A stretch of 12,790 nucleotides of DNA from Bacillota bacterium. GTDB taxonomy: Bacteria > Bacillota > Clostridia > Oscillospirales > Oscillospiraceae. Each line of letters begins with the position of its first letter. The stretch's first letter is position 1. The stretch is taken from contig JAGFXS010000033.1 of NCBI GenBank assembly GCA_017861415.1, forward strand, positions 1-12,790, in the 5' to 3' direction. The position numbers were made by a program, and so were the translations under genes. The notes under the pieces were generated by a model. That model had not been told where the DNA came from. It was given only the letters and a program-made list of their open reading frames with translations, and did not search any database. Below, piece after piece: positions 7,027-12,790 of this stretch.

Positions 7027-7701
7027 TTATAGCTGATTGCCGGTAATGCCCTCCTGGGCCAAGAGGTTCTCCATGACGGTAATGTCAGCGGAGATGTCTA
7101 AGGCCTCACCTTCAAAGAGGGAATCTAGCTGTTTTTCAAAGGCAAGAATAATAGTGCTGAGCATATCTTCGATCTTCTTCATGGTGCCGCCGATATGCTC
7201 ACCGGAGACCCCGGCAGAACCCATGCGGTCGTAGGCGTTTAAGAGTTTGATCGTAGTGGGCAAATAATAGTTGAGAAATTTCCGGATTTGAGATAGCTTT
7301 TCCGGATGAGCGGCCACGTGGTCGATAATTCTGGAGGTGAGGTTTTCCAGCTTGTCAATCTGAGCAGAAATGTCAGGGTCTTCAATTGTGTCGTTTAAGC
7401 GGCGCATTTCGCTCAACGCCCGATCGCGCTCCTTCATCAGAGCCTCAATCTTGGGGTCCATTGCGGGCTGAGGTTCTTCCGCCTTTTCCGGCTCCTTCTC
7501 TTTTTCCTCTTTCGGAGGATCTGGCAACTCAAATTCCTTGTTGGGCCAGATGCCGCGGGCAATCACGGCTGCGGCAATAGAGACTAGGGCGGCCGTTATG
7601 TAGTGGCTGAGTGCGTAGAGATTGGAAAACAACGCAAAATACAGCCAGACGGCAGCAACGGCATACACCGGCATGACAGAACGCTTTTTTACCTTAGCCA
7701 T
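7027..7701 (-). CDS. xpaC: XpaC family membrane protein (5-bromo-4-chloroindolyl phosphate hydrolysis protein)
   Basis: This 224-residue protein matches the XpaC family, first noted for hydrolysis of the chromogenic phosphate X-P in Bacillus; its physiological role is unclear. After a basic start (MAKVKKR) there are two membrane helices, about 11-29 and 33-51. A charged Lys/Glu/Pro linker (60-80) follows, then a helical cytoplasmic domain. The family hallmark RKFLNYYLPTTIKLLNAY is at 140-157, and the C-terminal part has helices with TMKKIEDMLSTI. XpaC and TelA are commonly encoded next to each other in Firmicutes, and here they form an operon with a TPM protein. The ATG at 7701 follows GGAGAAAGG. 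The leader contains a palindrome (7723-7737). Confidence 0.86.
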   Translation of the reverse strand: MAKVKKRSVMPVYAVAAVWLYFALFSNLYALSHYITAALVSIAAAVIARGIWPNKEFELPDPPKEEKEKEPEKAEEPQPAMDPKIEALMKERDRALSEMRRLNDTIEDPDISAQIDKLENLTSRIIDHVAAHPEKLSQIRKFLNYYLPTTIKLLNAYDRMGSAGVSGEHIGGTMKKIEDMLSTIILAFEKQLDSLFEGEALDISADITVMENLLAQEGITGNQL

Positions 7702-7722
7702 GTGTTTATCAGACCTTTCTCC

Positions 7723-7737
7723 AGCGCAGTCTGCGCT
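7723..7737. repeat. 15-bp palindrome in the xpaC leader
   Basis: AGCGCAG-t-CTGCGCT is a perfect inverted repeat with a single central base. It lies between the possible promoter at 7761-7789 and the xpaC start, so it could be an operator for a dimeric regulator or a small mRNA hairpin. No known regulator site is recognised. Confidence 0.45.
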
Positions 7738-7760
7738 CTGGGCAACTATCGGAGCTCTGA

Positions 7761-7789
7761 AACATATAGTATGCCAGATGCATAGACAA
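7761..7789 (-). promoter_or_regulatory. Possible promoter of the xpaC-telA-TPM operon
   Basis: On the minus strand, TTGTCT (7784-7789) and TATGTT (7761-7766) are separated by 17 bp. Both match consensus only partly. Position upstream of the operon is the main support. Confidence 0.38.
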
Positions 7790-7847
7790 TATAATGGTAT
7801 TGTAACCCGTAAAAGGGAGGAGTGTCAAGGCGGCAGGGGGCTTTTCA

Positions 7848-7876
7848 TTGACAGAGCTAGAAAAAAGCTATAAAAT
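7848..7876 (+). promoter_or_regulatory. Strong sigma-A promoter of the rpe-recR operon
   Basis: Consensus TTGACA (7848-7853), a 17-bp spacer and TAAAAT (7871-7876) predict a start near 7883. This leaves about 345 bases before the rpe ATG. A reading frame beginning at the TTG of the -35 box therefore cannot be translated from its first codon on this transcript. Confidence 0.82.
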
Positions 7877-7882
7877 AGCAGG

Positions 7883-8227
7883 AAGAAATTCAGCGGCCGT
7901 TAGGGGTGTATACCCCGTGACAATAGAGATTTCCGGCAAGGTGTTTGTGGCAGAAAAAAAGGGCCGCCTGCCGGAGGTGTCCTCCGACAGACGGCTATAT
8001 GATGCGGCGAGCGCCCGGGTCGTCGCCGTCGGGGCCGGGGTGTGGGAAGTCGGAGAGGGAACACCGACTGCTGTCCCGGGGCTACCCGAGAGGCGAGGGG
8101 GCCTCCCGTTGATCCGCTTGCCGTATCCTATGCGCCAAAGATCAGCCCGGTGCATGGTGGTGATGGGGCTTGGACACAGGCCTCGAAGGCTAGGCCAACA
8201 GATTTTACAGAAGAAGGATTTGGTTTT
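7883..8227 (+). promoter_or_regulatory. Long structured 5' leader of rpe; candidate riboswitch or ncRNA
   Basis: The stretch from the predicted start to the rpe ATG is GC-rich and dense in inverted repeats. Seen by eye: (1) GGGGT/ACCCC at 7903-7916 with a 4-nt loop; (2) a hairpin at 7963-7995 of 4+3+6 pairs broken only by two C-A mismatches, closed by a TGT loop; (3) GCGGCGA/TCGCCGT at 8004-8029; (4) AGTCGG/CCGACT at 8048-8069, extended by GGGA/TCCC (8044-8047 with 8074-8077); (5) GAGGC/GCCTC at 8090-8105; (6) GGCTTGG/CTAGGCC at 8167-8196 enclosing CCT/AGG, followed by aacagatttt. None of the conserved cores I know (TPP, FMN, cobalamin, glycine, T-box, ZTP, c-di-AMP, SRP, RNase P, tmRNA) fits. 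An open frame also runs through it: from GTG at 7917 it would give 104 residues overlapping rpe by ATGA, but its composition looks non-coding in the second half. Confidence 0.5.
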
Positions 8228-8872
8228 ATGATAAAAATTGCCCCTTCCATTCTCTCGGCTGATTTTGCAAATTTAGGCCGAGACATTCAGCGGGTAGGAA
8301 GTGCCGACTGGCTCCATGTGGACGTCATGGACGGCATGTTTGTCTCCAATATCAGCATCGGAGTGCCGGTAGTGAAATCCGTGCGAAAGTTCACCGATAT
8401 GTTCCTGGATGTACACCTGATGATTGAAAAGCCTGCCCGGTACATCTCTGCTTTTGCGGATGCGGGGGCCGACCTGATTTCTGTCCATCTGGAGGCGGAT
8501 ATGCCTCCCGGTATCCGCGAGGCGCTGCGTCTCATGGAAGAGAAGAAGGTAAAGCGGGGTATTGTGCTTCGTCCTATTACCTCCGCAGAGGCAGTGCTTC
8601 CTTACTTGGAGGAGATAGACCTGGTGTTGGTGATGACCGTGGAGCCTGGCTTCGGCGGGCAAAGCTTTATGGCGGATCAGCTGCCGAAAATCCGCGCCAT
8701 CCGCCGGTATATGGACCAGTATAATCCCCAATGCCATCTGGAGGTGGACGGCGGCGTGGATCTCGTCACCGCCCCGCGGGTGATCGAGGCCGGGGCGAAT
8801 GTTCTGGTGGCGGGCAGTGCCATCTATGGGGCCACCGATATCGAGGCGGCCATCAAATCCCTCCGGGGCTAA
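8228..8872 (+). CDS. rpe: Ribulose-phosphate 3-epimerase
   Basis: This 214-residue TIM-barrel enzyme interconverts D-ribulose 5-phosphate and D-xylulose 5-phosphate in the pentose phosphate pathway. Active-site marks are in order: APSILSADF with S10, HVDVMDG with H30 and D32, DVHLMI with H63, EPGFGGQ at 139-145 and EVDGG with D174. H30, D32, H63 and D174 are the expected metal and acid-base residues. The length is normal for the family. The frame stays open 62 codons upstream, but homology starts exactly at ATG 8228, which has AAGGA 9 bases before it, so the longer form is rejected. In the phosphate-binding region it reads GIVLRP and MTVEPGFGG, where many bacterial enzymes have LNP and NPGFGG. 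It leads an operon with recR and is preceded by an unusually long structured leader. Confidence 0.96.
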   Translation: MIKIAPSILSADFANLGRDIQRVGSADWLHVDVMDGMFVSNISIGVPVVKSVRKFTDMFLDVHLMIEKPARYISAFADAGADLISVHLEADMPPGIREALRLMEEKKVKRGIVLRPITSAEAVLPYLEEIDLVLVMTVEPGFGGQSFMADQLPKIRAIRRYMDQYNPQCHLEVDGGVDLVTAPRVIEAGANVLVAGSAIYGATDIEAAIKSLRG

Positions 8873-8892
8873 GGAAAGGCGAGGTTTAGACC

Positions 8893-9495
8893 ATGGAATT
8901 TTTCCCCCCGGCGATGGAAAAAATGGTGGAACAGTTTGCCCGGCTCCCCGGCATCGGACAGAAGACTGCCCAGCGCCTGGCCTTTTTTATGCTATCCCTC
9001 CCAGAGGAGGAAGTGGTTGCCTTTTCAGAGGCTATGCGTCGTGCCAAGGAGACCATTGCCCTGTGTCCAATTTGCCAGAACCTCACCGAAGGAGATGGCC
9101 CCTGCGGTATTTGTACCGACCACAAGCGGGATGAGGGCACTGTCTGCGTGGTGGCGGACCCCAAGGATGTCATCGCTCTGGAGCGCGCCCGGGAATACCG
9201 TGGGCAGTATCATGTGCTCCATGGCGTGCTGTCGCCCATGAACCATGTGGGGCCGGATGACCTGCATATCAAGTCTCTCATGGAGCGGGTGGCCAAAGAC
9301 GGGATTTCGGAGGTCATCATGGCGACCAATCCTGACACCGAGGGAGAGGCTACAGCCATGTACATTTCCCGGCTGCTGAAACCTTTCGGTGTACGGGTGA
9401 CCCGCCTGGCCTATGGCGTTCCCGTGGGAGGGCATTTGGAATATGCCGACGACGCAACCCTCATGCGGGCCCTAGAGGGGCGTCGTGATATGTAA
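8893..9495 (+). CDS. recR: Recombination mediator protein RecR
   Basis: RecR (200 residues) works with RecO, and with RecF, to load RecA on single-stranded DNA at gaps and breaks; it forms a ring clamp on DNA. The helix-hairpin-helix LPGIGQKTAQRLA is at 18-30. The zinc finger is C58, C61, C71, C74. The TOPRIM domain runs from about 81 to 175, with CVVADPKDV, HVLHGVLSPMNHVGPDDL (107-124) and ATNPDTEGEATA (144-155). The C-terminal signature GGHLEYADDATLMRALEGR is complete. The start ATG has GAGG 8 bases upstream and lies 20 bases after rpe, so the two are co-transcribed. In many bacteria recR follows dnaX and an ebfC-like gene; here it follows rpe instead. Length and motifs are normal. Confidence 0.97.
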   Translation: MEFFPPAMEKMVEQFARLPGIGQKTAQRLAFFMLSLPEEEVVAFSEAMRRAKETIALCPICQNLTEGDGPCGICTDHKRDEGTVCVVADPKDVIALERAREYRGQYHVLHGVLSPMNHVGPDDLHIKSLMERVAKDGISEVIMATNPDTEGEATAMYISRLLKPFGVRVTRLAYGVPVGGHLEYADDATLMRALEGRRDM

Positions 9496-9530
9496 GCTGC
9501 AACGTGAAAAGGATGAAAGGATGGCTGGAT

Positions 9531-10394
9531 ATGGGTATGGATCAATTGACAGTGGCTTCCGCCCAGTTTGACCCGCATCTCTTTGACCTCGCGTATAACT
9601 TAGAGAAGATCGAGACGCTGACCCGGCAGGCGGTAAAGGAACATGGTGCCCAGTTGGTGGTTTTCCCTGAGGCGGCCATCACCGGGTACTGCTTCCGGAG
9701 TAGAGATGAGGCGGCTGGTGCTGCCGTCACAAAAGGTGGACCGGAAATACTTCGGCTGCAGACTCTCTGCGAAGGGGAGTCGGTCTCCATTGCTGTTGGT
9801 GCTGTGGAGATGGTGGGAGAGAGCCTCTATAACACCGTATTTTTTCTGGAGCCGGATGGCAGGGTACAGACCTATCGGAAGAGTCATCTGCCCTATTTGG
9901 GACTGGACCGATTTGTGACCCCGGGAGAGTCATCCGGGGGAGTGTTTGACACACGATTTGGCAAGATCGGCATCATTGTCTGCTATGAGCTACGGTTTCC
10001 GGAGGCTGCGCGGATTCCTGCCCTCCAGGGGGCCAGACTCATCATCCAGCCCACCAATCAGCCGGAGGGGGGAGACAGTCACGCCGACTTCTTTACCCGT
10101 GCAAGAGCTTGTGAAAATCGAGTGTTTTTTGCCAGCTGCAACCGGGTGGGGTGTGAGGGCGGTTTTACCTTTATTGGTCGCTCGCAGATCGTAGACTTTA
10201 ACGGTGTGGTGCTGGCTGAATGCGGGCGGACGGAAGAGACCGTCATAGCACAGACCCTAGATCTATCCCTCTGCGAGGATAAGGACATCATCGGCACGCC
10301 CGGAGAGCGAGAACTCTACCTTTACCGGGATCGCCGATGGGATTTGTACGGCCCGCTGGCCGCAACTCCGGATAAGAAAGGTTTTCTTCCTTAA
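9531..10394 (+). CDS. Carbon-nitrogen hydrolase (nitrilase superfamily)
   Basis: With the chosen start this is a 287-residue cytoplasmic amidase-like enzyme. The superfamily triad is visible: E47 in VVFPEAAITGY, K117 in TYRKSHLP and C151 in IIVCYELRFPEAAR. The cysteine attacks a C-N bond of an amide or nitrile; which substrate (for example an N-carbamoyl compound, omega-amide or short amide) cannot be told. Family homology begins at LTVASAQFDP. The frame is open from GTG 9504, but no Shine-Dalgarno precedes that codon, while AAAGGA lies about 9 bases before ATG 9531; ATG 9537 is also possible. It follows recR closely and ends just before a terminator, so it is the last gene of the rpe operon. 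No functional link to recR is evident. Confidence 0.88.
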   Translation: MGMDQLTVASAQFDPHLFDLAYNLEKIETLTRQAVKEHGAQLVVFPEAAITGYCFRSRDEAAGAAVTKGGPEILRLQTLCEGESVSIAVGAVEMVGESLYNTVFFLEPDGRVQTYRKSHLPYLGLDRFVTPGESSGGVFDTRFGKIGIIVCYELRFPEAARIPALQGARLIIQPTNQPEGGDSHADFFTRARACENRVFFASCNRVGCEGGFTFIGRSQIVDFNGVVLAECGRTEETVIAQTLDLSLCEDKDIIGTPGERELYLYRDRRWDLYGPLAATPDKKGFLP

Positions 10395-10406
10395 ATCAGA
10401 ACAAGA

Positions 10407-10448
10407 AAGAACCCGTTGGAGAAGGGCTCTCCAAACGGGTTCTTCTTT
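10407..10448 (+). terminator. Bidirectional terminator after the nitrilase gene
   Basis: The long hairpin aagaacccgttggaga/tctccaaacgggttctt (10407-10422 and 10428-10444) has one bulged A and a 5-nt loop. It is followed by cttt on the plus strand and by a tttctt run on the minus strand. It can serve the nitrilase gene and the convergent transporter gene. Confidence 0.86.
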
Positions 10449-10573
10449 ACTTTTCACGGTTTCACAAAGTCAGAGACAGCAGGGATTTGTATCCCGCCGT
10501 ACCGGTTAATTCTGGTGAGCATAACGCTCCGGAGGCTTTGCGACAGCCGAGGGATTCTACTGTTATCCTAGAG
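10449..10573. other. Intergenic 3' UTR of the transporter gene
   Basis: These 125 bases hold no recognisable gene. Small repeats are visible: GGAT/ATCC near 10483-10494 and a direct GTTATCC pair near 10562-10579. The transporter transcript probably runs through it to the terminator at 10407-10444. Confidence 0.4.
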
Positions 10574-11125
10574 TTATCCCAAGACGTGCGGGTAGAGGAG
10601 GAAGAAGGCGATTCCGGCAATAACCAGGTTCCAAACGCCGGCTAACTTGCCAAGCTTGGGGTTTCCTGTGTACCACGCAGGGATGAGGGTCAAGAGTAAA
10701 AACTCGATCACAACCACGGCCATGCCCAGAGGCCAGATGAGGCCATCCTGAATACACCGAACCAGGAATAAGGTATTCAGAATCAAGCAGGGGATAAAGA
10801 AGTTTGCGAGCATCTTCTTGTCTCCGCCTTTGACAAAGAAAATTCCCACCAGCAGCCAAAATAGGCCGAAAAAGCCAAAAACGGTGCCGAGGAATTTACT
10901 GTGGTCACCCAATACGTTAAAGGCAAAGCACCAAACTGAAGTAAACAGCTGGCAGACAGAGCCAAATACGATTGCGATGTGTCCAAGGGTGCGCTGCATT
11001 TTGACGGGATCGGTGTCCTTGGTGACGCCCACGCCGATCTGTTCCAGACCGAAGCAGATCACCGTTGCAAACAGGCCGAACACACCGATTGCCTCGGGAT
11101 TGACAGCCGTGATGAAGGGTTCCAT
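10574..11125 (-). CDS. GPR1/FUN34/YaaH family transporter (probable acetate/succinate carrier)
   Basis: This 183-residue protein is nearly all membrane helices, about six (roughly 12-32, 48-68, 79-98, 108-125, 131-150 and 163-180). It starts with the NPEAIGVFG stretch (9-17), a variant of the NPxxLG motif of the AceTr family, and has FGFFGLFWLLVG (83-94), like the conserved Tyr/Phe-G-x-FW segment of these channels. Members such as E. coli SatP and yeast Ady2 move acetate and succinate across the cytoplasmic membrane. Length and helix number fit. Sequence similarity is judged by eye and is moderate, so a related small channel family (AmiS/UreI-type) is an alternative. The gene stands alone, with its own strong promoter and a terminator shared with the upstream convergent operon. 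Its Shine-Dalgarno (gagagtgg) is weak. Confidence 0.68.
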   Translation of the reverse strand: MEPFITAVNPEAIGVFGLFATVICFGLEQIGVGVTKDTDPVKMQRTLGHIAIVFGSVCQLFTSVWCFAFNVLGDHSKFLGTVFGFFGLFWLLVGIFFVKGGDKKMLANFFIPCLILNTLFLVRCIQDGLIWPLGMAVVVIEFLLLTLIPAWYTGNPKLGKLAGVWNLVIAGIAFFLLYPHVLG

Positions 11126-11186
11126 AAGTAGCCACTCTCATTTCTTAAATTATAATGTATGCTTAATGAAACCGAAAAGTCTTTTC

Positions 11187-11215
11187 ACTATACCCAGTAA
11201 CGGAGGGCTTGTCAA
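11187..11215 (-). promoter_or_regulatory. Sigma-A promoter of the transporter gene
   Basis: On the minus strand, consensus TTGACA (11210-11215) and TATAGT (11187-11192) are separated by 17 bp. The start is expected near 11180, giving a leader of about 55 bases. A second TATAAT-like box occurs near 11147-11153 without a good -35. Confidence 0.82.
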
Positions 11216-11338
11216 CGAAACTGTGAACAAAAAATGAATTATGGCAAATAAGACAATAAAGGCAAGTGAACTGGTTGGTAAATTGTCGAATTGACTGATA
11301 AAATGTCGGGACAGAACTTGAGGCAGGGGAAAAGCGAC
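11216..11338. other. AT-rich intergenic region between divergent promoters
   Basis: No gene is seen. The stretch is AT-rich and separates the transporter promoter from that of the FHA-FtsW gene. Two short inverted repeats are visible: GTCgaattGAC (near 11285) and TGTCggGACA (near 11304-11313). They could be regulator sites but are too short to assign. Confidence 0.4.
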
Positions 11339-11366
11339 TTGTGTTTTTCGTTAAATATGGTATACT
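11339..11366 (+). promoter_or_regulatory. Promoter of the FHA-FtsW gene with extended -10
   Basis: TTGTGT (11339-11344) and TATACT (11361-11366) are 16 bp apart. TGG directly before TATACT gives an extended -10 element, which makes up for the weaker -35. The start is expected near 11373. A 6-bp leader hairpin (TTCCCC/GGGGAA, 11394-11411) ends just before the GTGAGG ribosome site. Confidence 0.62.
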
Positions 11367-11423
11367 TGTCCACACCAACAACGGATAGAAACGTTCCCCC
11401 GGACAGGGGAAAGTGAGGACGAC

Positions 11424-12790
11424 ATGGAAGGATTCTTATCCAATTTAAATACAGGTCTTCTGGCGTCGGAAGGGCTACACAGGATTTTAGTGTCTGCAGT
11501 ACCCGCCGCTTCCTGGGTGCTGCGGTTTGTGATGATTCCTTTGGGGATTGCCGTGATGCTGCGCTGTATCATCTCCCTTTTTCGGGAGGGGAATAACCGG
11601 GAGCTTTGGGGATATCTGAGTCTGACCAATGGTGTGCGTTATGAGCTGAACCACTGGGAGAATCTGCTGGGGCGCTCCAAAAGTGCTGACGTATTATTGG
11701 ACTTCCCCTCGGTGTCCCGCAGCCATGCCGCCATCCTACGGGATGACAAGGGTGATTGGCGTCTGTTCCCGCTGGAAGCGAAAAATGGGACGGTTCATAA
11801 TGGGGATCGGGTCATTGGCTCTGTGCCCCTGCAAACGGGCGACGTCATCAGCTTAGGCGGCCTGGAGTTATTTTTCTATCCTTTGTCTGATGAGGAAGAG
11901 CGGGCCCGTAATCATCGGGGAAAGGTCTATAAGCGCAAGCTTAGCCCACACAAGACCTTAGCTCTGCTTACATTTTTTCAGGGGCTGATGCTCCTGCAGA
12001 GCCTGCTTATTGTAAAGCCAGAGGAAATTTTGCCGGTGATGATTTCCTTTTTGATCTTATCCGGTGCTATGTGGTGCCTGTATATGATCTACCGGGCCTT
12101 CCAGCGGACAGCTTTTGAAGCAGAGACTCTTGTCTTCTTCCTCTGCACACTCTCCTTCGGGATCACTACCGCCTATTCTCCTAGGGCGCTGCTCACTCAG
12201 ACAGTCAGCGTTATTCTGGGGATTTTGGTCTTTTTTGCCCTCAGCCTTGCCCTGCGGGACCTTAAAATGGCGGTCTCCCTCCGTTGGCCTGTGGCAGTAA
12301 CAGCTGGTGCATTGCTGACGTTCAACCTTCTACTAGGTCAGCGGATCTTCGGGGCAAAAAACTGGGTTTCACTTGGCCCTCTCAGCTTCCAGCCTTCAGA
12401 GTTTATTAAGATAGCCTTCATCATCGCTGGGGCGGCTACCTTAGATCGCCTTTTTGCTAACCGAAACCTAATTTTTACCACCTTGTTTGCCGGCTTCTGC
12501 GTGGGCTGTCTGGCCCTTATGAGCGATTTCGGAACCGCAATGGTGTTCTTTGTGGCTTTCCTAGTGGTGGCCTTCCTGCGTTCGGGGAACCTAGGCTTTT
12601 TGGTGATGATGGGAGTAGGAGCCGGCCTCGGCTGTGGCATCGTGCTCCAGTTTAAACCTTATATCGCCAATCGATTTGAGGCCTGGCGCCATGTCTGGGA
12701 TTATGCTGCCGGGGTGGGCTACCAGCAGACCAGAACCATGTCCGCTATCGCCAGCGGTGGGCTTTTTGGAAAGGCTCCTGAGGACGTTTT
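11424..12790 (+). CDS. FHA domain fused to FtsW/RodA/SpoVE peptidoglycan polymerase (partial)
   Basis: The gene runs off the right edge; 455 residues are present. A first membrane helix is at about 32-52. Residues 75-153 form an FHA domain, which binds phospho-threonine: GRS (83-85), SRSHA (98-102) and KNGT (120-123) are the conserved contacts. Membrane helices resume at about 178 and continue to the edge. The second part is an FtsW/RodA-type (SEDS) glycosyltransferase that polymerises lipid II into glycan strands: FGAKNWVSLGPLSFQPSE (309-326) and SDFGTA (367-372), with D368 at the position of the essential SEDS aspartate. The ATG follows GTGAGG. Related FHA-SEDS proteins occur in Clostridia, often near a penicillin-binding protein and Ser/Thr kinase genes; the downstream neighbour is not visible. 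The FHA domain would let a PrkC-type kinase control wall synthesis (inference). Confidence 0.93.
   Translation, partial: MEGFLSNLNTGLLASEGLHRILVSAVPAASWVLRFVMIPLGIAVMLRCIISLFREGNNRELWGYLSLTNGVRYELNHWENLLGRSKSADVLLDFPSVSRSHAAILRDDKGDWRLFPLEAKNGTVHNGDRVIGSVPLQTGDVISLGGLELFFYPLSDEEERARNHRGKVYKRKLSPHKTLALLTFFQGLMLLQSLLIVKPEEILPVMISFLILSGAMWCLYMIYRAFQRTAFEAETLVFFLCTLSFGITTAYSPRALLTQTVSVILGILVFFALSLALRDLKMAVSLRWPVAVTAGALLTFNLLLGQRIFGAKNWVSLGPLSFQPSEFIKIAFIIAGAATLDRLFANRNLIFTTLFAGFCVGCLALMSDFGTAMVFFVAFLVVAFLRSGNLGFLVMMGVGAGLGCGIVLQFKPYIANRFEAWRHVWDYAAGVGYQQTRTMSAIASGGLFGKAPEDV

Noticed and set aside
7790..7795. Consensus TATAAT on the plus strand
   Set aside because: No -35 box lies 15-18 bases upstream and no extended -10; the promoter at 7848-7876 is much better.
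7808..7848. Possible 9-residue leader peptide (GTG after GGGAGG)
   Set aside because: The ribosome site is only about one base from the GTG and the stretch is upstream of the predicted transcript start.
7848..7916. Start of the leader frame at TTG 7848
   Set aside because: This TTG is part of the TTGACA -35 box, so it is not on the predicted transcript.
8042..8227. 62-residue N-terminal extension of Rpe
   Set aside because: Rpe homology starts at ATG 8228, which has its own ribosome site; the extension has no protein-like character and lies in the structured leader.
9504..9530. GTG start for the nitrilase-family protein
   Set aside because: No Shine-Dalgarno precedes it and homology begins after ATG 9531.

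Overview
The window looks like a chromosomal segment of a Gram-positive anaerobe of class Clostridia, most likely a moderately GC-rich gut member of the Oscillospiraceae (Flavonifractor/Oscillibacter-like). This assignment is inferred from gene content: a YtxH-like peptide, a YgiQ radical SAM protein, an XpaC-TelA-TPM operon and an FHA domain fused to an FtsW/RodA protein. Vegetative sigma-A-type promoters and strong Shine-Dalgarno sites fit too. No species can be named from the sequence alone.

Left edge (1-628): the C-terminal end of a tyrosine recombinase reads toward an intact, oppositely oriented tRNA-Ala(GGC) gene. This is the usual boundary of an element integrated at a tRNA 3' end, with the element lying mostly outside the window to the left. 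A 51-residue YtxH-like membrane peptide follows on the minus strand.

Plus-strand operon (782-4556): a histidine-phosphatase/GNAT fusion, a YgiQ-family radical SAM protein and TrmB (tRNA m7G46 methyltransferase). It starts from a clear promoter and ends at a bidirectional terminator.

Minus-strand operon (7701 down to 4663): xpaC, telA and a TPM-domain membrane protein with a long Gly/Arg/Phe-rich repeat tail. These are envelope and stress-linked families of poorly known function. The operon converges on trmB and shares its terminator.

Plus-strand operon (about 7883-10394): a strong promoter, a roughly 345-nt hairpin-rich leader with no recognisable riboswitch class, then rpe (pentose phosphate pathway), recR (recombinational repair) and a carbon-nitrogen hydrolase. 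It ends at another bidirectional terminator shared with a minus-strand GPR1/FUN34/YaaH-type (acetate) transporter at 10574-11125.

Right edge (11424-12790): the start of a large FHA-FtsW/RodA fusion protein, cut by the window end. It suggests phospho-threonine signalling linked to peptidoglycan polymerisation.

Most of the window is ordinary core genome. The parts most worth a second look are the unexplained rpe leader RNA, the repeat-rich tail of the TPM protein in its XpaC-TelA operon, the two fusion proteins and the tRNA-integrated element boundary.
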